NCBI GenBank assembly: GCA_026936335.1
Contig: JAPMXV010000017.1
Location: 124,001 to 188,000, forward strand
Direction: 5' to 3'
DNA length: 64,000 nucleotides
Source: Mantamonas sphyraenae
Lineage: Eukaryota > CRuMs > Mantamonadidae
The notes beneath the pieces were generated by a model that saw only the letters and a list, made by a program, of their open reading frames with translations, had not been told where the DNA came from and did not search any database. Positions 54,216 through 64,000 of the stretch are shown here, in pieces (position 1 is the first letter of the stretch; every line of letters starts with the position of its first letter). A program made the position numbers and the translations under genes.

Positions 54216-57200
54216 ATGTCGTCGTCATCATCATCGTCGTCGTCATCGCGGAGCGAAAATGGCTCAAAGGACGTTGTGGTGCCTGATGGGGTCAAAGAGG
54301 TACGCAGGGGAGGGTGGGGGACGAAGGGGAAGGAGGACGATGGGAGTGGCGAGACGCCAAAGCAGCACGGAACTGACCAATTGAGACGCACCATTGCGCG
54401 ACGGACACGCAGGGTGCCGAAGTATGGCATCCTCACGGGGAGGATGGATTTGAACTGGCGACCGTGACCGCCGTGGACGGGCAAACGGGCAAGGTGACGC
54501 TGGCGTTGCACTCTTCGAACGAGGTGAGTGAGAGTGACCGCGCGTACGCGGTGACACGGAACTGCACCGGCGTCGTCAGCAGACACAGACATGGCAAAAC
54601 GTGACACTGGGCATGATGAGGAGGGTGGTGTGTGTGAAAGGGTGCGCACTGCAACGCCAGTGCGGCCGAGGTTTCCACTACGAAAGGTGCGAAAAGCGTG
54701 CCCTCTCGCACACCTCGAAGCTGACTCGCGCGTTTTTGCACGTGCCTCCTGCCCACAGCAAGTAACCACAGACGTAGGCAGCGTGTCACCAGTCAATCCC
54801 AAGGAGCAAGAAGCGGTGCCAGACAACACTGAGCTCATGTTCCTGCACGAGGCCGGACTGTTGCACAACCTGCGTTGCCGCTACGACACAGACGACATCT
54901 ATGTACGTGGACCATGCGGGAGACCAGCGCTCGGAGGAACGGGAAAGGAGGGGTCACAGACCAAGGTGGAAGCGTGAGCGTGGACTCACCCCATGCTGAC
55001 ACCGTCCCATGCGTGTACAGACATACACAGCGTCGATTCTGATTGCCATCAACCCGTTCAAACGGCTGCCGCAGCTGTACACAGACGACATGTTGCTTTC
55101 CTACAAGAACAAGAGCATTGGACAACGCCCGCCACATGTGTTTGCCATTGCAGACACGGCGTACCGGCGCATGTGCACGTCGCACAGCAACCAGGCCATC
55201 ATTGTCAGCGGCGAGAGTGGCTCGGGCAAGACGGAAACATGCAAGCTCGTCATGCGTTTCCTCACCACAGCCTCCTCCACAGCCGCTGCTCTTAGCAGTG
55301 CCATGGCCTCGTCCGAGGCGGGGCTTGCTGCCTCGCCGTCGCTCCTCGAGCAGCAGATCCTCGAGTGCAACCCTATCCTGGAGGCGTTTGGCAACGCAAA
55401 GACCCTGCGCAACAACAACTCGTCGCGATTTGTAGGTGTCTCGGGGCGGTGGTGTGTGTGTGATGTGTGTAGGAGAGCGTGTGTTGCGCATTGAACTCAC
55501 AGCGGGGCCAACGACGACAGGGCAAGTACACAGAGATGCACTTTGACGAAAACAACCGCATTGTGGGCGCAAGTGTGCGCACGTATTTGCTGGAAAAGTC
55601 ACGCATTGTGTTTCAGACACCCGGGGAGCGTAACTACCACGTGTTCTACCAGCTGTGTGCCGGAGTGGAGGACGATCTTCGCACGGAGCTGTTTCTGGGG
55701 CCCGCCGACTCGTTCAACTATCTCAACCAAAGCGGATGCCTTGAAATCGACGGCGTCGACGACGTGGCCGATTTCAAGGAGCTGCGCCAGGCTCTGGACC
55801 TGATTGGCTTGAGCGACGTGTCGGTGGACATCTTCAAGGTGCTGGCAGGCATCCTGAACCTCGGCAACATCGACTTTCAGGACAACAGCAACGACGAAGC
55901 GCGTGTGGTGGACAGCACACAGCTGGCAAACACGGCCTTGCTCTTTGGTGTCACGGCAGAGGCGTTTGAGACGGCCTTGATCAAGCGGATGATCCGCTCG
56001 CCCGGAGGCGTGATTGAAAAGCCGCTGGGAGCCGTGGACGCGGCTTTCAACAGGGATGCGCTGGCCAAGGCCATGTACGGACGATTGTTTGACTTTCTGG
56101 TGTCCAGCATCAACGACATTCTGATCCCCGACGAAAAGCTTGCGCGCAACCACATCGGCGTGCTGGACATTTTCGGCTTTGAGTTTTTCGACGTCAACTC
56201 GTTTGAGCAGCTGTGCATCAACCACGCCAACGAGAAACTGCAGCAGCATTTCAACACACAGGTGCTGGATCAGGAGCAGGAGCTGTACCGCAAGGAAGCC
56301 ATCCGCTTCAACCCGATCGAGTTTGAGGACAACAGCGACACCATCGAGATCCTGGAGCGGCGACACGACGGCGTGTTTGCCATTTTGGACGAGCAATGCC
56401 GGTTGCCACGTGCAGACGCAGCCAGCTTTGGAACAAAGGTGCACGCTGTGCACGGCAAATCGCCCAAGAGCGACGCAAACAGCAAGCTGTACGAGCCACG
56501 CTGGCACAAAGACCGCGCAGCGCGGCGGCTGCGTGCAGAGGAGGGCTTTGTGGTGGAGCACTTTGCCGGCGCAGTGTGCTACTCCACGGAAGGGTTCCTG
56601 GAAAAGAACAACGACCAGCTGCTGGAGGATCTGGAAGAGTGCATGAAGGCGTCGTCGTGGTCGTTTATGGAACAGCTTGTGGAGAAGGAGCAGCAACAGG
56701 CCAACAAGCGCAACAGCGTGCGTATGAGCGGCAGCGGGATGGGCGGGTCCCGCGCAGGCGACGACCGTAAGCGCTTCAGCAGCGTGGCAAGCAAGTTCAA
56801 GACGCAGCTGGAGCTGCTCATGGCAGGACTGAGCATAACGACGTCACACTTTATTCGCTGCATCAAACCAAACAGCAACCAGTCGCCGGACGACTTTAGC
56901 GGACACGACATCAAGCACCAGCTGCGCTGCTCGGGCATGATGGAAACACTGCTGCTGATGCACGAGGGCTACCCAACACGCACTCCGTACCAATTTCTGT
57001 ACGAACGTTATCGTGACCTGATGCCTGCGTCCATCCAGGACCTGAAGCCGGCGGAGTTTTGCGAGGCGCTGTTGATGGCGCTGGACTTTCGCCGGGAAGA
57101 CTTTCAACTGGGCATCACGCGGCTGTTTTTTCCGCGCTGGCAAGATGGCTGTGCTGGATGAGCTGAGCGGGCCGGGGTACAAGGAGCTGGCTGCGGATAT

Positions 57201-60200
57201 TGCGGAAAAGGTGCGCGTGTGGCTGGTGCGCAAAAAGTTGCGACGTGCGGCGTGGGCGGTGTATGCATTTGTGGTGATTCGGGACTTGATGGCACAGCGG
57301 CGGCTGCACAAGGCGGCGTGTGACATCCAAGTGTGGGCGCGTGCGTGCTTGCGGCGCAAAATGCGTGCGCGTGTGCGCGCAAACGCTCCGGTGATCATCC
57401 AAAAGGTGGTGCGTGGCTTTCTGGCACGCAAGGCGTTTGCACCCAAGTTTGAGCAGCACAAGGAGGCGATGCGTGCGGAGAGGGAGCGCAAGGCGGAGTT
57501 GGAGCGGCAACGCAAGGAAGAAGAGCGCAAGGCCGCGGTGCGTGCCAAGCTCCTGGAGAAGCAACGCAAGAAGAAGGAGGAAGAGCGCAAGGCGGCGTTG
57601 GAGAAGCAGATTGCAGAGGAGAAGAAGAGGAGGTTGGAACAGCTGGAAGAGGAGCGCAAGGTGACACAGGCACGCATCGAGGAACTGGAGGGGTCGCAAA
57701 AGGAGCAACGAGGACGCATCGAGGAACTGGAGGAGCAGCTGCGCACGATGGAAAAGGAACACGAGGAGGCACGTGCCAAGTGGGAGGCGCAGCTGGCCAA
57801 AGAACGTGACGAGGCAGCGGCCGAGGTGAAAGAGGCGCGAGAGGAGCACGCACGAGAACGCAAGGCGCTGGAGGAAGAGCTTGCGCGTGTGAAGGAGGTT
57901 GAAATGGCGACCATGCGAGAGACCCATGCGCGGGAAAGGAAGGCACTGGAAGAGGAGCTGGCCGAGGTGAAGGAGGTGGAGATGCATGGGATGCGGGAAT
58001 CGCACGCAGAGGAGAAACGGGCGTTGGAGGAGGAGGTGCGTGCGGCGAAGCAAGAGGTGGAGGAGGCACAAAAGGCACACGAGGTGGCAATGGCGGGTCT
58101 GCGGAAGGAGTTTGAGGTGGAGCGGGAGGCGTGGGAAGAAGCCAAGGCGGAGGAAAGCGCGAGCCAAGGGAGGGCCATGCGAGAAACGGAAAGCCAACAT
58201 GCGATGGAAGTGAGCAAGCTGCAGGGGGAGGTGGCACGCGTGGAGGCAGAAAGGGACGGCAAGTCGGCGCAGCTGGAGGAAGTGACGGAGCGCCTGGAGG
58301 AGACGCGCAAGACACTGCAGCAGACGCAAGACAAGCACAAGGCGGCCGAGACGGAGTGGAGAGAGAAGGAGAGGGAGCTGGAAGAATCTGCGAGGAAGGC
58401 GAGCAGCGAAGCAACGCGGGTCGGGGCAGATCTGGAGACGAGGACAAAGGAACTGGCAGCGAGTGAAGGCAAGCTGGTGGAGGAGAAGAAGAAGCACGAA
58501 GAGACGCGTGCGGAGCTGGAGGGCCGTGTGGCGGAGCTGAGCGTGTCACTAAAGGCAACACAGGAGGAGCGGCGCCAGCTGGAGCTGAGCGTGGAGGCGA
58601 AGCAAAGCGAAATCGAATTGCTGGGAGCGTCGTCGGAGAATGACGTGAAGCGGGTGGAGGTTCAGCTGCAGAGCATGCGGGACAACGCAGAGACGCTGCG
58701 GAAGGAGCTGGCAACGAGCCAGGAGGAGCACAGGCGAGAGACATCTGAGCTGAACGAACGAGTGCGTGAGCTGAGCGTGCAGGTGAGGGGTCTGGAAGAG
58801 GAGAAGCGTGTGTTGGAAGAGGAGGCGGGCCGTGTGGCGAGCGAGCAGGAGGCAGCAGGAAAGGCAGCACGGGAGACGGAAGGTGTTCTGCGCGTGGAAA
58901 TGGAGGAGTTGCGTGGATCGGTGGCGTCGCTGGAGGCGCGGCTGGCAGAGAGCGAGCGAGCGTTGCGTGAGAGCCAGGACGCAGAGGGAGACGCACAGCG
59001 TGCGCTGAGGGAGCAGAAGCAGCGTGCGGAACTCGAGGTGCGCGAGGTGCGTGCGGAGCTGGAAATTGCAGAGGCGAGTCGAAAGGAGAAGGAGGTGGCT
59101 TTGGAGGAGCTGCGTGCGACGTACCAGAGCCAACGTGAGGAAAGCGAACAGGCACGAAGCGACATGCGTGGCGTGCGAAAAGAGATGGACGAAGCTGTGG
59201 CAGCGGCGCACAAGAACTTGGCCGAAGCAGAGGCGGAGAAGAGGAGCGCAGAGGCGGCGGCGAATGCGCTGCGTGTGGAGCTGCAGGCGGCACACGAGAG
59301 GAGCGAGGCGGAGCGGAAGAGGCTGGGAGGGCAGGTGACGCGGCAGCAGGAGGAATGGGACGCAGAGAGGCAGCTAAGCCAGGAGGAAAAGAGCAGGTTG
59401 CGCGATCAAATCAGCGAGCTGGAACTGAGTATTGCAGAAGGGGCGAGCGAGCGCAAGCGGCTTGAGTTGGAATTGGCTGGTGTGGACGGTCGCATGGAGG
59501 AGAAGGAGAAGGCGCATGCGTTTGTGGTTGCAGACCTGGAGCACAGGCTGGCGGAGGCGACGGAGGAGTTGAAGGAGATGGAAGCGTTGGAGAAGGAACG
59601 GGACGCGGTGCGTGCGCAGAGTGGGGTGTTGAGCGAAGAGGTGCGGAAACTGCTGCAGGTGGTGGAGACACAACAGGGGGAGATGAGTGCGTTGCAAGGG
59701 ACGATGGAACATCTGGAAGAGGAACTGGAGGGACACGTGGAAGAGAGCCGTGGGATGGCAGAGGTGCTGCGGCGACGGACACAGGAAGTGGTTGTGTGCA
59801 AGGCACAGATCGTGGGCAAGGATGGGGAGCTTCGACGGCTGCGTGCAATGGAAGGCGAGTACGAACACCTGAAGGAGAACCTGGAAACGATCAATGCAGA
59901 GGTGCAGCGTGAGGAGGCGGAGCTGCGTGAAGAGATCCAGGGACTGGTGGAGGTGCGTTCGAAATTGAAGGAGAGGATTGTGCAGATGAACGGGTACATC
60001 GAGGAGCAAGAAAAGACGATTGCGATGCAGGAGCGGATCCGGTACTCGCTGGACAAGCCGTTGGAGGACGGGGCACTGGTGGAGTTTGACGGGACAACGC
60101 AGATGCTGCTGAGCATGCGACACCAGCTGGAGGCGGAGTACATGGGCCTGGATGAAGGGGACACGGCAAACCAAAAGGCCAACCTGGAGGAGCAGATTGC

Positions 60201-60783
60201 GCTGTACAAAACACTGCTGTGGAGGCAGCTGAAGGCGCTGCGGACACAGGTGGTGGAGCAGGAGCGGCACAACCGAGAGGTGGGACGGAAGCTGGCGACG
60301 GAGATGCGGGACTCGAAAAAGACGTACGAGCACGACATCCAGGCGATGCGGAAGTGGGTGAGCAAGCTGGAGGCGGAGGCGGAAGGGATCAAAGATTTGC
60401 TGGAGCCCGAACGGAAGAAGCGGAAGGAGGAGGAGGAGCGAAGGAAGGGGCGGAAGAAGAAGAGTGTGTGGCGTGTGGTGAGCGGCGACCCCGTGGACGT
60501 AGCTGTGGGCGCGGTGCTGAACCAGCGCAACGGGACGGTGTTGGATTTGGACAAGCTGACGCGGGTCAGTGCAGGGATTTATGTGTACGATGGACGGCAG
60601 TTTGTGGTACGGCTGACGAATGGGCGGCCCATGGTGCGAGTAGGTGGCGGGTGGAACCACTTTGACGAGTATGCAGAGACGTTGAACTCGGGAGTGAATT
60701 CCGTGCAGCAGCGCACGCGCGAAAAGCTTGGCAAGAGGGTGATGGACCTTTTGGACGATGAGGAAGAAGAGGAAGAGGAGTGA
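54216..60783 (+). CDS. Unconventional myosin heavy chain with coiled-coil tail and C-terminal GAR (GAS2) domain
   Basis: Five exons: 54216-54299, 54413-54523, 54759-54902, 55021-55431 and 55521 to the end, about 2003 residues after correcting one frame slip. An SH3-like start ([18 protein letters not shown]) is followed by the motor: TGSILIA-like [18 protein letters not shown]-loop [10 protein letters not shown], switch I NNNSSRFGKY, relay DIFGFEFF and [23 protein letters not shown]. At 57126-57131 a T6 tract shifts the frame; with five Ts it reads [14 protein letters not shown], the conserved converter. Two or three IQ-like motifs and a roughly 1000-residue coiled coil follow. The C-terminus has a GAS2-related microtubule-binding signature ([20 protein letters not shown]). 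This suggests an actin motor able to touch microtubules. Confidence 0.88.
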
Positions 60784-61065
60784 TGGGTCGATGGGTCAAT
60801 GGGTCAGGGGTGGAATGTACAGGGGGGTTGGAACTTCAACACGCCCGAGTTGCCCGTGACATGGTGTTGGAGTTGCAGCGGGAGCTGTGGGGTAAAGGTT
60901 GTGTTGTCGATTCTCGACAGGCTGTTGTTTGTGTTGTTTGTGTTGGACTGCATGATTTGGATGGCTGCTGGGAGGGTGTGTGGCGTTTGCGGGACTTGTT
61001 TGCAAGAGTGTGGGAGGAATGGATGAGCACCACCGATGAAACGCTTCTGCATTGGTCGTTGATGA

Positions 61066-61908
61066 TTACTGGAGCTGTCGGGAGCGAGCTTCTTCGAGGA
61101 TGGCCTCTTCTTCATCGTCCACGTCTTCGTCCACCAGGGATTGCTGAACTGCTTCTTGAACCTGGGCCTGGAGCGATGTCTGGCTCTGTTCAAGCAGAGC
61201 CTGGAGCATTGCAAGACGCATCGTCTGAGCTTGCATCGGCTGCTGCGTCTGCTGCTGCTGCTGCTGGCCTGTGCTGGCTGGTGCAGGGTCGGCGGAGAGG
61301 CTCAGCAGGCTCAGGCTCGACAGAGGGCTCATGGGCATCGCGTTGCCCGTGTTGGCATTGCTGGTGTTGTTGTTGGTGTTGTTGCTGTCCATTGTGTGCT
61401 CGAGATGGGTGATTGGAATGCAGTGACGAGCGCAGCAGCGGACTGCTTGGCAAACAAGTTCGCGACGAATTCCGTGTTGCATCCTGTCCCAGGAAAAGCC
61501 GCCCCTGGCGAAAAAAGGATTCAACAAGCACTGCACAGGCAAGTCTGGAAAACGATAAGTTCACTTTTATGCTCACAGCTCGTTCTGGCGGTCGCGCAAC
61601 TGCGCTTCCACTTGGTTCTGGAGGGTGAGGACCTGGGACGCCATCTGTTCTCGCAGCGCCTGCAGTTCGTTTGTTTGGCGTTCCATGGACGTGATTTGCT
61701 GGCTCATCGACTCCACGTCTCCACGTGCATCGTTTGCGCGGTTGACGTCGCTCTCGAGCTCGTCGCGGGCACCCTCTGTGTTTTCCAGATTCACGGACAG
61801 CTCCGCTGCACGGCTCTCCATCTCGGCCACGCGAGCATACATGGCAGCCATCTCCATTTCCAATGCCATCATTCGCTCCATTTCGGCAGCACGCTCTTCG
61901 TTGCTCAT
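61066..61908 (-). CDS. Small coiled-coil / Gln-rich protein, unknown (exon structure tentative)
   Basis: Exon A (61908-61577) encodes a heptad-rich coiled coil starting MSNEERAAEMERMMAL. At its end a GTGAGC donor overlaps an apparent stop codon. A 72-nt intron with a pyrimidine-rich acceptor (CCTTTTTTCGCCAG) leads in frame to exon B (61504-61066): GGFSWDRMQHGIRR, then Asn/Thr-, Ser/Leu- and Gln-rich tracts and a helix (RLAMLQALLEQSQTSLQ) before an acidic C-terminus, for 256 residues in all. Alternatively these are two small genes of 111 and 108 residues (ATGs at 61908 and 61392). No family was recognised. The start is 44 bp from the Pol eta stop. Confidence 0.5.
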
Positions 61909-61952
61909 CTCTCTGCGCTGCTGTTTGGATGGTTGGTGTGCCGCGTGTGGCG

Positions 61953-63797
61953 TCAGGTGCTGCCACCACCACCAAACATGTCTGCAATGGTGCGCTGGCG
62001 CTTCTTGGCCTTGCCACCCACGCCTTGAAGCCGTTCACGCTTGTGTCCGTGCTTGAGGTCCATGGCAAAGTGCCAGTCTGCGTGCTCCATGCGCCTGGAG
62101 ACCTCGACCCACCCACCGCACTTGACACACAATTCCTTGGCCTCTGCTTCTGGTGTGATGTTTCTTTGTGATTGTGTGTGCTTGTTCTTGTGTGACTGTG
62201 ATTGTGTGCTCGAGCTCCTGGACAGGTGTGGATGTGCATCGTCCTCATCCTGCGCACGCTCGCCATCTCCACGCCCATGCTCGTCATCATCCTCGTTCTC
62301 GTCTTGTTGGTACGGCACCCAATCGTCATCCTGGGTGTGCAAACCGTCCTCAGCGTCGTGCTCGCAACCTGAAGAGGCGTTGTGTGCGCCAAACATGGCG
62401 CTGATGTCTCCCATGCCCTGGGTGCTGGAAAAGTTGGTGGCGGTCAGTCCCAGCCAGTGGCAGGGATAGCGCACACGTTGGGGAAATGCCTGAAAGAGGG
62501 CGAGGCCAGCTTCTACCAGGCGTGCAGAGAGCTTGTCCTCGGGCGTGCTCATGCTGTACGATGGCATGGCCATGGATTTGTGGAGGGTGGCATAGCGTGT
62601 CCCTCCCGGCTTGGACACACCCAAGGTCAACGTGCGTGCGACGCGTCGTTTTGTGTTGAGCTCGTGCAACACGCGGTCGGCAATGTCTGCAGCTAGGGAC
62701 TCCATCCATGGCCTCACCCCGCTCAGTTGCCACACCTTTTCAAAGTTCTTTGCAGCCAGCATGGAACGCAACTCTTCACGCTCACGCACTGGTTCGTGAT
62801 CGATGCCATTGGCCACCCCAATGGCCCAGGAGGCTGCTTCGTGCGACAATGACCCGTCTCCCGATGTCAGTTCGTCCACAGACGCACGTGCCAGCTGGCC
62901 GGCTGTCTCGATGCCCAGGCGGGTCAAGCGTCGTCCCAATTTCCCACCTAAGTTGCGAATGTCGCCCAGCGGGGTTTGCTCCATGAGGGCAGGCAGGCAA
63001 CTGAGGGGTGCCAGAGTCATCTGGTTGGGCTTGTGCATGGAGGAGATGAGCTTGGCCACACTTTTGTTGTGTGCAATGCCTGCCTTCATGGTGTACCCAA
63101 GGGTGTCGTACACGTGAGCACGCACCTCCTGGGCCAGGCACATGCCCAGAAGCAACCGGTGATCAAGCTCGTTGCTGGCCGGCTTGAAGAACGGCGCGTC
63201 GGCATATGTCAACGCTTCCGGATCCACCACACTGCTGATGCCTGCGTCCTTGCCGTCGGTGCCCACCACGTGCCACTTGCTCACTGCCGCCGGACTGCCA
63301 ATCATGCGTTGGATGTACGCCTCGTCGCCTCGCTCAGCAACCAGCTTGTCCACAAAGGCAGTGGCGTCGATGAACACCTCGTCAATGCTGGCCTTTTCAA
63401 TAATAAGTTCGTATGCGCCAAACTGCTTGCGGATGGCTGCCATGATGCGTGCGCTCTCGCGACGGTAGCGTTCAAGCGACACCTTGCCGTTCCTCAACTC
63501 GACCTGGCACACTTGCAGGTCCGGCACCAGCTTCAGTGCCTCCTCCACATTGGTCATGCGCTTGATGCCGCGCTTTTTGGCTGGGTAATTAGCGGCAATA
63601 AGCGCATTCCACTGCGCAACACCAACGGGAACCTCGGCGGGAATCCCGCGGACAATCGCCTCCGCCTGCGCGTAAAAGGCGTCCAGGTCGACCATGATGA
63701 CCACTCGGTCTGGCGTCGATCCACTCCCCTGTACATCCGTCACACTTTCGTTGAGGAAGGGCATGTCGTCCTCCTCCTCGCCCTCCAGCCTGCTCAT
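61953..63797 (-). CDS. POLH: Translesion DNA polymerase eta (Y family)
   Basis: A single frame of 614 residues from the ATG at 63797. Palm metal-site motifs are IMVDLDAFYAQAEAI and KASIDEVFIDAT, the latter matching the ERASIDEAYVD of Pol eta; RYRRESARIM and SSMHKPNQMTL with GIAHNKSVAKLIS of the thumb/fingers are present. Then come NLGGKLG (helix-hairpin-helix), the little-finger domain, and a C-terminal ubiquitin-binding zinc finger: CVKCGGWVEVS followed by EHADWHFAMDL, close to the human UBZ (EHTDFHFAL). The last residues, QRTIADMF, resemble a PCNA-interacting box. The enzyme bypasses UV dimers at stalled forks. It is shorter than human Pol eta (713). Confidence 0.92.
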   Translation of the reverse strand: MSRLEGEEEDDMPFLNESVTDVQGSGSTPDRVVIMVDLDAFYAQAEAIVRGIPAEVPVGVAQWNALIAANYPAKKRGIKRMTNVEEALKLVPDLQVCQVELRNGKVSLERYRRESARIMAAIRKQFGAYELIIEKASIDEVFIDATAFVDKLVAERGDEAYIQRMIGSPAAVSKWHVVGTDGKDAGISSVVDPEALTYADAPFFKPASNELDHRLLLGMCLAQEVRAHVYDTLGYTMKAGIAHNKSVAKLISSMHKPNQMTLAPLSCLPALMEQTPLGDIRNLGGKLGRRLTRLGIETAGQLARASVDELTSGDGSLSHEAASWAIGVANGIDHEPVREREELRSMLAAKNFEKVWQLSGVRPWMESLAADIADRVLHELNTKRRVARTLTLGVSKPGGTRYATLHKSMAMPSYSMSTPEDKLSARLVEAGLALFQAFPQRVRYPCHWLGLTATNFSSTQGMGDISAMFGAHNASSGCEHDAEDGLHTQDDDWVPYQQDENEDDDEHGRGDGERAQDEDDAHPHLSRSSSTQSQSHKNKHTQSQRNITPEAEAKELCVKCGGWVEVSRRMEHADWHFAMDLKHGHKRERLQGVGGKAKKRQRTIADMFGGGGST

Positions 63798-64000
63798 TCC
63801 TCGTTTCTGCTGCGGGTGTGCGCGCAAACACGGTCGACGGGTGAGGATGTGGTTGGTGATGTGTGGACAGAGAGGGAGTGGAAAGGTGCACGCACGTTGG
63901 GGGGCAAGTGGTCTTGTGTGTGTCTGTGCAGTGCGATGTCCGGGGCACCGCTTTCTTTTTGTGCAATCCATGTCATTGCGCACCAACAGTTTGGAATCAT
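63798..64000. other. Upstream of Pol eta, window end
   Basis: An open frame continues upstream of the Pol eta ATG, but it is Arg/His/Pro-rich and without similarity, so it is treated as leader. Nothing else is supported here. Confidence 0.4.

Noticed and set aside
57395-59293. Long minus-strand open frame (632 codons) opposite the myosin tail
   Set aside because: Pro/Ser/Ala-rich sequence that mirrors the biased Glu/Arg codons of the coiled coil on the other strand; no domain and no start context.
1-64000. tRNA, rRNA or organellar genes
   Set aside because: None noticed by eye; a tRNA scan would be needed to exclude a single tRNA in an intergenic stretch.

Overview
The window is nuclear DNA of a unicellular eukaryote. 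It is GC-rich and very gene-dense, with about 24 host genes and one mobile locus in 64 kb. Many genes are split by short GT-AG introns, often 70-190 nt, and homopolymeric Ser, Asn, Gln, Asp/Glu and Pro runs are common. The gene set (UNC80-like protein, RPN10, Mediator MED20, cyclin Y, PCIF1, myotubularin, NEK kinase, Pol eta, a long-tailed myosin) is that of a nucleated, probably amorphean-like protist, for example an apusomonad-like or holozoan-like lineage. I cannot name the species. Gene spacing is extreme: divergent start codons lie about 60-140 bp apart, and one convergent pair has 2 nt between its stop codons.

Left part, 1-32 kb: a partial UNC80-like gene (-); a kelch/coiled-coil protein ending in a WASP-like WH2-connector-acidic tail (-); two proteins of unknown function; an ankyrin/RING-CH membrane E3 ligase (+); RPN10 (-) divergent from a HEAT protein (+); a secreted protein (-); a SAP30BP-like protein (+); an acetolactate-synthase-like ThDP enzyme (-) divergent from an aldehyde dehydrogenase (+); cytochrome b5 (-) divergent from a PI-transfer protein (+); a NEK kinase (-); peptidyl-tRNA hydrolase 2 (+); a PCIF1 homologue with an altered catalytic motif (-); and NAD synthetase (-).

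Mobile locus, about 32.5-41.1 kb: an intact Tc1/mariner-type DD34E transposase is followed by a 6.2-kb open reading frame of 2053 codons. Its C-terminus is a Fanzor/TnpB-type RuvC nuclease: RuvC-I Asp, substituted RuvC-II position, alternative Glu before a Cys-rich ribbon, and RuvC-III D-x-x-N. This is the most interesting object in the window: an apparently intact eukaryotic RNA-guided nuclease candidate with a roughly 1700-residue N-terminal extension, packed against the start of NAD synthetase.

Right part, 41-64 kb: an NPF/ARTPV-repeat coiled-coil protein (-); a predicted N-myristoylated multi-pass membrane protein (-); cyclin Y with an N-myristoylation signal (-) divergent from MED20 (+); an active-type myotubularin (+); a myosin with a long coiled coil and a C-terminal GAS2-related (GAR) domain (+), carrying an apparent +1 frameshift in a T6 tract; a small coiled-coil gene (-); and DNA polymerase eta (-). 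All splice junctions were placed by eye, using GT-AG signals, reading frame and family alignment from memory. Nothing was searched against a database.
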